This document shows positions 35,354 through 43,558 of a stretch of DNA of 64,000 nucleotides, piece by piece. Every line of letters begins with the position of its first letter. Position 1 is the stretch's first letter. Below the pieces are notes generated by a model that was not told where the DNA came from, made no database searches, and saw only the letters and a program-made list of their open reading frames with translations. The position numbers were made by a program, and so were the translations under genes. Origin of the DNA: Nocardia beijingensis NBRC 16342 (lineage in GTDB: Bacteria > Actinomycetota > Actinomycetes > Mycobacteriales > Mycobacteriaceae); assembly GCF_001612785.1 (NCBI RefSeq), contig NZ_BDBC01000012.1:186001-250000 (forward strand). Reading direction: 5' to 3'.

Positions 35354-35948
35354 CGTCCACTCCTCGCGCGGCCAGGGCGTCGCCCATCGCGTCGGCCGTC
35401 CGCAGCGCCCGCACCAGCACCGGCGTCACCAGCGCCGTCATCGACCATTGCAGCCCGCGGGCGCGCCTGGCCTCGGCGACGTCGTGCACGATACCCGCCA
35501 GCAGCGGGACACACCGGATGGCCAGCGCCAGCAGCAGGCCGATCCGCTCGGGATCGACCCCCACCCGGCGCAGCGGGCCGAGCCACCGGGTGACGGCGTC
35601 GAGCATGTCGGTCACCCGGGTGGTGAGGGTGAACAGCGCCGCGAGCGCCACCGAGACCACCAGCACGCCGCACACCACCGCAGCCCGCGCGGGCGAGGTG
35701 ATCAGCACTTGGAACACGGCGATGAGCACCAGCATCCACACCAACGGACGCAGTTGAGCCACCGCGACCCGCCACGGAATCCTCGCCACCGCGAACAGTC
35801 CCGCCGCCACCACCCCCGCGGCCAGCACCTCCCACGGCGTGCGCACGAACACCGCCGTCGCCACGATCGACACCAGCAGCAGCGCCAGCTTCACTCCGGC
35901 GGGCATCCGGTGCAGCGGGGAATCGCCCGCGAGGTACAGGCCGATCAT
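35346..35948 (-). CDS. bioN: ECF transporter T component (BioN)
   Basis: 200 residues; ATG overlaps the ATPase stop by 4 bp. Five or six hydrophobic segments (VKLALLLVSIVATAVFV; VLAAGVVAAGLFAVARI; LVWMLVLIAVFQVLI; VVCGVLVVSVALAALF) are followed by the cytoplasmic coupling helices with the T-component signature EARRARG. This membrane protein couples ATP hydrolysis by the A component to substrate release from the S component BioY. The named neighbours on both sides make BioYMN assignment strong. Confidence 0.9.
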   Translation of the reverse strand: MIGLYLAGDSPLHRMPAGVKLALLLVSIVATAVFVRTPWEVLAAGVVAAGLFAVARIPWRVAVAQLRPLVWMLVLIAVFQVLITSPARAAVVCGVLVVSVALAALFTLTTRVTDMLDAVTRWLGPLRRVGVDPERIGLLLALAIRCVPLLAGIVHDVAEARRARGLQWSMTALVTPVLVRALRTADAMGDALAARGVDDD

Positions 35949-36625
35949 CCGACCGACGCCCGGTATGCCGTGACGGCGTCGCCGGGTGTTCCGTCGAACA
36001 CCACCGCCCCGTCGTCGATCACGATGACGCGTTCGAAGCTCTCCAGCAGCGACAGCTGATGCGTCACGACGATCACCTGCTGATCCACCGCGTCCAGCGC
36101 TTCGGCGACGACCCTCGCGTTCCGCAGATCCAGCAGGGTGGTCGGCTCGTCGGCGACGATCACCTCCGGCCGCCGGATCAGGACCGCGCCGATGGCGAGC
36201 AACTGTTTCTGGCCGCCGGACAACAGATGTGCGGGGTGCTCGGCGTGGCCCGCCAGCCCGAAACGCTCCAGGATCTCCTGGACCCGCGCCGCGATCTCCT
36301 GCTTGCGCAACCCCGACCGCCGCAGCGAGAAAGCCAGATCCTCGGCCACCGTGGGCATCACGATCTGGGTGTCGGGATCGGTGAAGACGAACCCCACCTT
36401 CCTGCGCACCTGCGCGCCCTTGCGGGCGGCGTCGAGGCCGTCCACCGTGACCGTGCCGGAACTCGGCGCCAGCAAGCCGTTGATCATTCGCGCCAGCGTC
36501 GATTTGCCGGAGCCGTTGGACCCGATGACGCCCACGCGGCGCTCGGTGATCCGCAAGTCTATGTCGCGCAGTACCTTCCGCTCACCGAAGCGGTGACTCA
36601 CCGAGTCGAAGACGATCTCACTCAC
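35945..36625 (-). CDS. bioM: ECF transporter ATPase (BioM)
   Basis: 226 residues from the GTG at 36625, which overlaps the thiolase stop (GTGA); the longer frame is shadow. Walker A is GSNGSGKSTL, the ABC signature LLSGGQKQLLAIGAVL, Walker B EVIVADEPTTLLDLRN, and the switch His is in VIVVTHQLSLL. QIVMPTVAEDLAFSL is the Q-loop region typical of ECF A components. It energises uptake by BioY with the T component. Only one ATPase gene is present, so it probably forms a homodimer. Confidence 0.93.
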   Translation of the reverse strand: MSEIVFDSVSHRFGERKVLRDIDLRITERRVGVIGSNGSGKSTLARMINGLLAPSSGTVTVDGLDAARKGAQVRRKVGFVFTDPDTQIVMPTVAEDLAFSLRRSGLRKQEIAARVQEILERFGLAGHAEHPAHLLSGGQKQLLAIGAVLIRRPEVIVADEPTTLLDLRNARVVAEALDAVDQQVIVVTHQLSLLESFERVIVIDDGAVVFDGTPGDAVTAYRASVG

Positions 36626-37749
36626 GACACTCGCTCCACCAGTACGGCGATGCCCTGCCCACCGCCGATGGCGCAGGCCGCCAAGCCGAGCGCCGGGCCG
36701 TCGGCGCACAGCATCTGACTCGCCAGGCGCACCAGCAGGATGGCCCCCGACGCTCCCCATGGGTGCCCCATCGCGATCGCGCCGCCCTGCGGGCAGATCG
36801 TTGACTCGTCGAGTCCCAGTTCGTCCGCGACCGCGAGAACCACCGACGCGAACGCTTCGGTGATCTCCACGACACCGAGGTCGGCCACGCCGAAACCGGT
36901 GCGGCGCAGCAGTTTGCGGATCGCGGGCACGGGACCGAGACCCGGATACGCCGGGTCGGATCCGGCGACCGCGCAGCCGAGAATCCGCAGGGCGGGCAGC
37001 CCGGCCGCTATGGTCTCGGTGGTCACCGCCATGGCCGCCGCCCCGTCGGAGATGCCGCAGGAATTGCCCGCGGTGGCGGTGCCGTCGACGCCGAAGCTGG
37101 GGCGAAGGCGCGCGAGCCGGGCGGTGGTCATGCCCGCTCGAATGCGTTCGTCCCGGTGCACGCCGCCGACCGGCACGATCTCCGCGGAGAAATCGGCCGC
37201 CGCGGCGAGGGTGTGGGAGCGGGCCGCGTAGGCGTCCTGCCGTTCCCGGCTGATGCCGCGCGCTCGCGCGAGATCGTCAGCGGCCACGCCCATGTCGGGA
37301 TCGGGGAATCCCGGTGGCGCGAAGGGGGCGCGGGTGTAGCGCACCGGCTCGGCGTCCGCCACGGGCGGCCAGAAGCGCCACGGCGCGGTGCTGGCCGATT
37401 CGACCCCGCCGGCCAGGAGCAGTTCGTCCGCGCCGCTGCGCACCCGCAGCGCCGCTTGCATCACCGCGTCGAGGCCGGAACCGCACTGCCGGTCGACGGT
37501 GACGCCGGGAACGTGCACGCCCAGCCCCGCGCGCAGGGCAGCGACCCGGGCGGGATCGCCGCCGGGGCCCAGGCAGTTGCCGAGCACCACGTCGTCCACT
37601 TCGGCGTCGATGCCTGCCCCGCGCACGGACGCCAGCACCTCGCGCAGCACGGGAGCGGCCAGATCGGTGGTGGTGAGGTCGGACAAGCCGTGGCCCGCGT
37701 TGCCGATCGGCGTGCGGCGCGGCGCTACCAGAACGGGGGCCGGGTTCAT
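36622..37749 (-). CDS. Thiolase-family acyltransferase in the bioY operon
   Basis: 375 residues from the ATG at 37749, overlapping the upstream ligase stop by 4 bp. The acyl-accepting Cys is in TVDRQCGSGLDAVMQAAL. The second catalytic region is GNSCGISDGAAAMAV, then EITEAFASVVLAVADELGL, and GGAIAMGHPWGASGAILLVRLA with its His; the final catalytic Cys is in GLAACAIGGGQGIAVLV. All thiolase catalytic residues appear intact. It can cleave a 3-ketoacyl-CoA or condense two acyl-CoAs. In a biotin-regulated operon it could help build or shorten a C7 dicarboxyl chain, or shorten the biotin side chain. No dehydrogenase or hydratase for full beta-oxidation adjoins. Confidence 0.9.
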   Translation of the reverse strand: MNPAPVLVAPRRTPIGNAGHGLSDLTTTDLAAPVLREVLASVRGAGIDAEVDDVVLGNCLGPGGDPARVAALRAGLGVHVPGVTVDRQCGSGLDAVMQAALRVRSGADELLLAGGVESASTAPWRFWPPVADAEPVRYTRAPFAPPGFPDPDMGVAADDLARARGISRERQDAYAARSHTLAAAADFSAEIVPVGGVHRDERIRAGMTTARLARLRPSFGVDGTATAGNSCGISDGAAAMAVTTETIAAGLPALRILGCAVAGSDPAYPGLGPVPAIRKLLRRTGFGVADLGVVEITEAFASVVLAVADELGLDESTICPQGGAIAMGHPWGASGAILLVRLASQMLCADGPALGLAACAIGGGQGIAVLVERVS

Positions 37750-38867
37750 GCCAGCAAGTGTTTCAGCTCGCCCCTGGCCACCTTTCCCGCGGCCGTGCGC
37801 GGCAGCGCGGGCAGCGGCACCCACCGGCGGGGCATCGCCTCTTTCGCCAGTACATGACGCGCTCGCGACCGCACCTCGTCGAGCCCGGCGCGACCGTCCA
37901 ACTGCACGGCGGCCGTGACGATCTCACCGAACACCGCATGCGGCGAACCGACCACCGCCACCGCGGCGACGCCGTCGAGCGATTCCAGGACGCGCTCCAC
38001 CTCCTCGGCGACCACCACGGTGCCGCCGACGTTGATCGCGCAGTCGCCCCTGCCCAGCACCGTCAGCTCACGGTCGTCACCCAGCTCGGCGAGGTCGCCG
38101 ACGCCGAACCAGTCGGGCGCGCCGAGCACCCGGTAGGGCGAGCGGACGTAGAGCAGTCCGTCGCGCACCTCGGCCTCGACACCGTCGAGCAGCCGCATCG
38201 GCTCGGGAACGCGCCGCGCCGCCACCAGCGAGACCTCCGAGGAGCCGTAATACTCCACGACCTCCAGATGACCGGCCGCGGCCAGCGCACCGTCGTCGAG
38301 CGCGATGCCTGCGACGATCGCGGTGCGCAGACGCGGGCAGGTCGCCACCACGTCACGCAGTACCGCGGGAACCGCGTGCACCACCGTGGCTCGTGCCCGG
38401 TCGTCGGTGACGCACGCGCCGCGCCACAGCGCGTGCAGCGCACCGAACAGATGCATGGTGGCGTGCAGCGGTCCGGTGAGCAAGACACGGTCGTCCGGTT
38501 CGACGCCGGTGATCCGCGTGAACGCGGGGAAACTGTCGTACCAGGAGGCGGCCGTTCGCGCCAGCGGCCGCGGGCGTCCGGTCGAGCCCGACGTCGCCAC
38601 CAGCAGAAACGCCGCCGCGGGAAGGCCGGCACGCTGCGGTCGCGCGGCGGGATTCTCCACGAAGACCGGGATGCCGCGCCGGGCCGCGGCGCAGACACAG
38701 ATCAGCGCGTCCGGAACCGGAAGGCCCGACGCGTCGTAGACCGCCGCCTCCGGGTCGCGGGCGATCCAGCGCTCGATCGCGCGGTCGAGTTCCCGGTAGG
38801 TGAAGCGGTGGCCGCCGAAGTCGACGGCGGGCGCGTCGCCGGTACCGCCGAGTTCGGGACTACGCAC
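37746..38867 (-). CDS. Compact AMP-forming ligase-like enzyme
   Basis: 373 residues, about 100 shorter than usual because the N-terminal subdomain is reduced. ATP loop FLLVATSGSTGRPRPLAR (the usual Lys after Pro is Arg), A5 VVEYYGSSEVSLVAAR, hinge region VLGRGDCAINVGGTVVVAEEVERVL, and the A10 Lys in LPRTAAGKVARGELKHLL. It resembles minimal acyl-CoA or aryl-acid ligases. It lies between BioY (8-bp overlap) and the thiolase (4-bp overlap), so it is translated with the uptake system. A role in trapping the imported acid as its CoA ester is plausible. Substrate unknown. Confidence 0.85.
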   Translation of the reverse strand: MRSPELGGTGDAPAVDFGGHRFTYRELDRAIERWIARDPEAAVYDASGLPVPDALICVCAAARRGIPVFVENPAARPQRAGLPAAAFLLVATSGSTGRPRPLARTAASWYDSFPAFTRITGVEPDDRVLLTGPLHATMHLFGALHALWRGACVTDDRARATVVHAVPAVLRDVVATCPRLRTAIVAGIALDDGALAAAGHLEVVEYYGSSEVSLVAARRVPEPMRLLDGVEAEVRDGLLYVRSPYRVLGAPDWFGVGDLAELGDDRELTVLGRGDCAINVGGTVVVAEEVERVLESLDGVAAVAVVGSPHAVFGEIVTAAVQLDGRAGLDEVRSRARHVLAKEAMPRRWVPLPALPRTAAGKVARGELKHLLA

Positions 38868-39444
38868 GGATCACACCGGGATACGCGCGGTGCACTCCTT
38901 TGGCCACCACGGTCGCGACCACGACTTTCAGCAGGTCACCGGGAATGAACGCGAAATTGGTGGTGATGGCGGCCCGCACACCGAGATCGGTGCGCAGCAG
39001 CAGGCCCGCGATGCCGAAGAGATAGATGATCACCAGGCCGCCGACGGCGTTGATGAGCAGGCCGAGCGCGACCGGGTATTTGGGCAGGATGCGGGCCGTG
39101 CCCAGTCCGATGAACAACGCCGCGGGAATCCAGCCGATCAGATAGCCGGCGCTGGGGCCTGCCAGCGCGGTCAGACCGGTACGCCCACCGGACAGCAGCG
39201 GCAGGCCGAGCATCGTGAGCGCCAGGAAAACCACCACCGCGGCCGTCCCGTTACGCGCCCCGAGCACCGCACCGGCCAGGATCACGCCGAGGGTCTGCAC
39301 CGTGATCGGCACGCCGCTGAACCCGACCGTGATGGCGCCCGGCAGGCCGAGCGCCGCGATCAGCGCGGCGAAGACGGCGATCTGCGCCATGTCCCGCGCG
39401 GAAACACCCACCCTCGGCTCCCGAGAGTTCTCGACACCCTCCAC
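38860..39444 (-). CDS. bioY: Biotin ECF transporter S component BioY
   Basis: 194 residues from a GTG at 39444 with GGCGGAGGG upstream. Six hydrophobic segments; BioY family blocks are VPITVQTLGVILAGAVLGARNGTAAVVVFLALTMLGLPLLSGG, the signature SGGRTGLTALAGPSAGYLIGW and FAFIPGDLLKVVVATVVAKGVHRA. BioY proteins bind biotin with high affinity in the membrane. It heads a six-gene chain in which all starts and stops overlap. A BioQ-type palindrome lies directly at its promoter. The strict family blocks favour biotin itself, though a related precursor cannot be excluded. Confidence 0.95.
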   Translation of the reverse strand: MEGVENSREPRVGVSARDMAQIAVFAALIAALGLPGAITVGFSGVPITVQTLGVILAGAVLGARNGTAAVVVFLALTMLGLPLLSGGRTGLTALAGPSAGYLIGWIPAALFIGLGTARILPKYPVALGLLINAVGGLVIIYLFGIAGLLLRTDLGVRAAITTNFAFIPGDLLKVVVATVVAKGVHRAYPGVIRA

Positions 39445-39463
39445 GACAACCCTCCGCCTAGAA

Positions 39464-39483
39464 CTTGAACGATGTTCAAGATA
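39464..39483 (-). promoter_or_regulatory. BioQ-type operator and -10 of the bioY operon
   Basis: CTTGAACGATGTTCAAG (39464-39480) is a perfect 17-bp palindrome with a 3-bp centre; its core TGAAC-N3-GTTCA (39466-39478) is the form described for BioQ, the TetR-type biotin repressor of corynebacteria and mycobacteria. On the minus strand a -10-like TATCTT (39483-39478) abuts it, so a bound repressor would cover the transcription start. Confidence 0.8.
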
Positions 39484-39522
39484 GCAAACCGGCCATGGCG
39501 GCGCGCACCGAGCGTCGCGGTG

Positions 39523-40221
39523 CTACCGGTGGGTCCACTGCGGCTGCGCGAAGTGGGCGACTCTGGCCGCCGCGGGGTCCGTGCCGAGCAGGACGACTTC
39601 GCGGAATTGCCACAGCAGCGCGCCGGTGGGGGCGTGAATGGTCATGTTCGGCCCGAGCCGCATCTGCAGCAGACCCGCTTCGCCCGCGGGCGCGGTGTCG
39701 TCGCGCAGTTCCGCTTGCCGCACCGCGTCCTCGGCGCGCACCCAGCGCGGGGTGTCCTCGGCGGCGACCCGGGCCAGATCGACCAGGTGCGCCGAGTAGA
39801 CCTCGTCCGGATTCGGCCGGAGCCGCGTCGCGTCGGTCAGCGCCAGAACAAGGGGTGTGATCGTGAAACCGGATGCCGCGGGGAAGTCGTCGAGCGCGCC
39901 GAGCAGATCATCGGGAGCCGCGTCCAGGCCCAATTCCTCGCGCAATTCACGCAAGGCGGCCTGTTCGGCGGTCTCGCCTTCCTCCAAGCGGCCACCGGGC
40001 AGACCCCACTGTCCGGCGTTGCGGCCACGGTAGGCCCGCTTGATGACGATCACCGACAGTGGTCCGTCGGGCTCCTCGACCACGCAGAGCACCACCGCCG
40101 CGCGGCGCACACCGGGCAGATCGGCGACCTCGATGCGCGGGAACGCGGCCAAGCGGGCCCGCGCGAGCACGCGGAATTCGTCGATGCTCGTGGGTAGCGG
40201 CGTTTTCGAGATCGGCTCCAT
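39523..40221 (-). CDS. NUDIX hydrolase
   Basis: 232 residues from the ATG at 40221; the frame is open 13 codons upstream. The complete NUDIX box is GGRLEEGETAEQAALRELREELGLD at about residues 80-105, preceded by SVIVIKRAYRGRNAGQWGLP. The RAYRG motif before the box resembles CoA- or nucleotide-sugar-pyrophosphatase members, but the subfamily is not certain. It hydrolyses a nucleoside diphosphate linked to another moiety, in the cytosol. It is upstream of the bioY operon on the same strand, separated by the BioQ-type operator, so it is probably not in that operon. Confidence 0.9.
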   Translation of the reverse strand: MEPISKTPLPTSIDEFRVLARARLAAFPRIEVADLPGVRRAAVVLCVVEEPDGPLSVIVIKRAYRGRNAGQWGLPGGRLEEGETAEQAALRELREELGLDAAPDDLLGALDDFPAASGFTITPLVLALTDATRLRPNPDEVYSAHLVDLARVAAEDTPRWVRAEDAVRQAELRDDTAPAGEAGLLQMRLGPNMTIHAPTGALLWQFREVVLLGTDPAAARVAHFAQPQWTHR

Positions 40222-40355
40222 GACTTCGATCCTGCCCGACCCCACGGAAGAGCGCGACAAAGGAAGTCGTTGACAGCAACTGCCTCACCTGTCACCGTAT
40301 CGGGAACCTCGGGGCCCGGACCACGCCCCCGGCGTTCGCGATCGGAGCGTGCTTG

Positions 40356-42095
40356 ATGGGATTTCTCGAGCCCGACCTGCCGGTGGTCGACATGGCCGAA
40401 TGGAGCAAGGGCACGCGCGCCGAGCGCATCCGCCCCATGGCCAGGCACTGGGCCGAGGTCGGCTTCGGCACACCGGTGGCACTGCACCTGTTCTACGTCG
40501 GCAAGATCTGCCTCTACGCGCTCGGCGGCTGGCTGATCGTGCTGACCACCGACGGCGTCGACGGGTTCACCGACATCGGCGCCTGGTGGTCGGAGCCGAT
40601 CGTCTTCCAGAAGATCGTGCTCTACACGCTGCTGTTCGAGGTGGTCGGCCTGGGCTGCGGATTCGGCCCGCTCAACAACCGCTACTTCCCACCGTTCGGC
40701 TCGATCCTGTACTGGTTGCGCCCCAACACCATTCGCCTGCCACCGTGGCCAGGACGGATACCGCTCACCAAGGGCGACAACCGCACGCCGGTGGACGTCG
40801 CGCTGTACGCGGCGCTCTTGGCGATGACAGCGGTGGCGTTGCTGTCCGACGGAACCGGCCCGATACCGGAACTGGACACCACCGTGGGGTTGTTGCCGCA
40901 CTGGCAGGTGCTGGCGGTACTCGGACTGCTGACGGTACTCGGGCTACGCGACAAGGTGATCTTCCTGGCCGCCCGGGGCGAGGTCTACGCCACCCTCACG
41001 GTCGCCTTCCTTCTCCCCGGAGCCGATTCGATCGTCGCGGCGAAGCTGATCTTCGTCGTGATCTGGATGGGTGCGGCCACCTCGAAACTCAACAAGCATT
41101 TCCCTTTCGTGGTGTCCACGATGATGTCCAACAGTCCGGTGTTCCGGCCGAAGCCGCTCAAGCGCGCGTTCTTCGAACGCTTCCCCGACGATCTGCGTCC
41201 GGGGCCGTTGTCCCGCCTCTTCGCCCACGGCGGCACGGTCGTCGAGATGTGCGTTCCGCTGGTGTTGTTCTTCTCCCACGGCGGTTGGCCCACGACGATC
41301 GCCGCGATCGTGATGGTGTGCTTCCATATGGCGATCCTCACCGCCATTCCCATGGGCATCCCGCTGGAGTGGAACGTCTTCATGATCTTCGGCATCCTCG
41401 CGTTGTTCGTCGCGCACGCCGATCTCGGTCTGGGCAGCCTGCGCGAGCCCGTGCCGGTGGCAGTGCTGTTCGCCGTGATCGTGAGCATCGTGATCGCCGG
41501 AAATCTGTTCCCGCGCAAGATTTCCTTCCTGCCGGGCATGCGCTACTACGCGGGCAACTGGGACACCACCATGTGGTGCGTCAAACCCTCGGCCGCGGAG
41601 AAGATCGGCCGAGGCGTCGTCGCGATCGCCAGCATGCCGCAAGCCCAGCTGGAGCGGTTCTACGGCAAGGATCGGGCGCAGATCCCGATGTATCTCGGGT
41701 ACGCCTTCCGTGCCATGAACACCCACGGCCGCGCCTTGTTCACGCTCGTCCACCGCGCCATGCCCCCGGGCCGCGAAGACGAGTACACCCTCACCGACGG
41801 CGAGCGCATCTGCAGCACCGCCATCGGCTGGAACTTCGGCGACGGCCACCTGCACAACGAACAACTCATCGCCGCGCTGCACCGCCGCTGCCACTTCGGC
41901 CCCGGCGAAGTGCGCGTCGTACTCCTCGACGCCCAGCCGATCCACCGCCGGACCCAGCAATACCGCCTCGTCGACGCCGCCACCGGCGAATTCGAGCGCG
42001 GCGAAGTCCGAGTCGCCGACATGGTGACCCGCCAACCCTGGGCCGACGACCTACCGGTGCGCGTGCATCACAGCGCTGGCGCACCGGAGCAGTGA
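40356..42095 (+). CDS. DUF3556 multi-pass membrane protein
   Basis: 579 residues from the ATG at 40356 (a TTG precedes it directly; GGAG lies nine bases upstream). The opening GFLEPDLPVVDMAEWSKGTRAERIRPMARHWAEVGFGTP is the hallmark of actinobacterial DUF3556. About nine hydrophobic segments follow (e.g. VALHLFYVGKICLYALGGWLIVL and WPTTIAAIVMVCFHMAILTAIPMG), then a soluble C-terminal domain of 170 residues. Function is unknown; some similarity in layout to HTTM-type membrane proteins. A stand-alone gene, divergent from the NUDIX gene. Confidence 0.85.
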   Translation: MGFLEPDLPVVDMAEWSKGTRAERIRPMARHWAEVGFGTPVALHLFYVGKICLYALGGWLIVLTTDGVDGFTDIGAWWSEPIVFQKIVLYTLLFEVVGLGCGFGPLNNRYFPPFGSILYWLRPNTIRLPPWPGRIPLTKGDNRTPVDVALYAALLAMTAVALLSDGTGPIPELDTTVGLLPHWQVLAVLGLLTVLGLRDKVIFLAARGEVYATLTVAFLLPGADSIVAAKLIFVVIWMGAATSKLNKHFPFVVSTMMSNSPVFRPKPLKRAFFERFPDDLRPGPLSRLFAHGGTVVEMCVPLVLFFSHGGWPTTIAAIVMVCFHMAILTAIPMGIPLEWNVFMIFGILALFVAHADLGLGSLREPVPVAVLFAVIVSIVIAGNLFPRKISFLPGMRYYAGNWDTTMWCVKPSAAEKIGRGVVAIASMPQAQLERFYGKDRAQIPMYLGYAFRAMNTHGRALFTLVHRAMPPGREDEYTLTDGERICSTAIGWNFGDGHLHNEQLIAALHRRCHFGPGEVRVVLLDAQPIHRRTQQYRLVDAATGEFERGEVRVADMVTRQPWADDLPVRVHHSAGAPEQ

Positions 42096-42550
42096 CAGCC
42101 GCGGCTCAGGCGTCCACCGATGTCATGGCGTCGGCCTCGACCGGTTCCGGTTGTTTCGGCGCGGGCGGCACCCACCCCCGCAACGGCTGCACGACCGATC
42201 CGTAGAAGGCATCGGTCGCCGCTGTCACGCTGGCGATGAACGTCGCGGCGGTCCCGGACCCGGACCGCCTGTTGCCCATGGGAAAGGGGCTGCGACGCAC
42301 TGCTATCCGGGTGAAGCGATTCCGCTGTTACATACTCTGGGAAGGGAGCCGCAGCATCGACTGCGGCGCTCTCCCGCTCGGCCGACGTTCGGCTCCTCCT
42401 CCTTGCGTGGTGGGTCAGAGAGACCTCATCTTGGCGATTGCATATCTAGATGCGCATATCTTCAAAATTCCATGTTCCCGCTGAGTCCGTCAGTAGCGGC
42501 GATAGACCGAGATGGGTTGTCCTGCCCCTGCGAGTTCGAAGGAAAGTCTC
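42096..42550. other. Composition-shifted region with coding remnants
   Basis: GC content drops noticeably around 42310-42490. On the minus strand, 42106-42300 encodes a 64-residue frame whose last 45 residues (FIASVTAATDAFYGSVVQPLRGWVPPAP) have coding-like composition and high third-position GC, but no convincing start or ribosome site, so it may be the tail of a decayed gene. No other gene is supported; this may be a junction of an old insertion or deletion. Confidence 0.35.
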
Positions 42551-43384
42551 CTACCTCTCTGGAAGGCCGTGGTTTTCCACGCGATCACCAGCTGCCCGGG
42601 TCGCGGCTTCGCCGACGCGGTCCCCTACCCAAGCCAGGAAGGTTCGTACATCGGTGGTCGGCAGTGGGAGTGCTGCCGAGCGGGGTTGTTGGAAGCTGCG
42701 CAGTGCCGTTTCGATGAGGGGGGCGAAGTCTTTCTCCGAGGCCGCGATCGTCTGCGCGGCTTCGCGTTTGGCCGACCAGCGGCCCGTGCGGCAGAACGCT
42801 ACCGCCCGGCAGCCGTTCAATACCCGGTTGTCGCCCAGATGGCCGGCTCCCCCGGCGTGTTCGCGAACCGAAGCCAGGAGCGCGGCGTGGACGTCGCGCC
42901 GCGACGGCGCCGCCATGATCTGCCGCACGGGAGTGCCGTACAGAAGACGCCCGGTCTGGTGTGCGATGGAACGGTCGATGACGTACCAGAAGGCCGATGA
43001 TTCGGCCGGATCGAAACTGACGCGGTTCGGCAACATCGGACCGGTGTTGAGGTCCATGAGGTAACCGGCCGCACTGGACGGTGCGGCGACGAAATCCGCG
43101 CCGTAGACGACGAGTTCGAGCCCGGCCGCCGGGCAGGGCAGCGCCGGATGCGCCAGCGATTCGGCCAGATCACGCAGGGCCTGCGCAGGTAGCGACGGGG
43201 CGACGACGATCACCACATCGACGTCGCTGCGCTCGTGCCGATAGTCCGCCAGCGCGACCGATCCCACCGCGAACACACTCACCAGATGGCGCCCGCAGAC
43301 GGTGCGGGCGCGGCGGACGAGGGCGTCGAGATACGGGCACAACTCGACCGGAAGGAGGTCCGGATCCACCAGCACGCGGGTCAT
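42551..43384 (-). CDS. Aminoglycoside-adenylyltransferase-like nucleotidyltransferase
   Basis: 277 residues from the ATG at 43384. The nucleotidyltransferase signature is FAVGSVALADYRHERSDVDVVIVV (Gly-Ser then SDVD), at residues about 40-60, as in ANT(3'')-type proteins. The C-terminal half matches the DUF4111 helical domain (GHLGDNRVLNGCRAVAFCRTGRWSAKREAAQTIA, with the RAVAFCRTGRWxSKxEA block). Relatives add AMP to streptomycin or spectinomycin, but chromosomal homologues often have other or no known substrates. It borders the low-GC region at its 3' side. Resistance function is a possibility, not shown. Confidence 0.87.
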   Translation of the reverse strand: MTRVLVDPDLLPVELCPYLDALVRRARTVCGRHLVSVFAVGSVALADYRHERSDVDVVIVVAPSLPAQALRDLAESLAHPALPCPAAGLELVVYGADFVAAPSSAAGYLMDLNTGPMLPNRVSFDPAESSAFWYVIDRSIAHQTGRLLYGTPVRQIMAAPSRRDVHAALLASVREHAGGAGHLGDNRVLNGCRAVAFCRTGRWSAKREAAQTIAASEKDFAPLIETALRSFQQPRSAALPLPTTDVRTFLAWVGDRVGEAATRAAGDRVENHGLPER

Positions 43385-43558
43385 GCGGGCCAGTATCCCG
43401 CCACGGCCGCCTCCGGGCGGAACCCGCACGGATCCCCGGAGCTGTGCAGGCCGGTCCGCCGGCCGGTCGGCGCGAGCATGTCACCTCCTACTGAGCCCGT
43501 CCACGGGCGGTCCGCCCAGCCGCTGCTCACATCATCTTCTCGACCACGGAGCCGTCGC

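Noticed and set aside
42531-42545. A GAGTTCGAA stretch resembling a tRNA T-loop
   Set aside because: No matching stem, anticodon arm or acceptor stem can be drawn around it.
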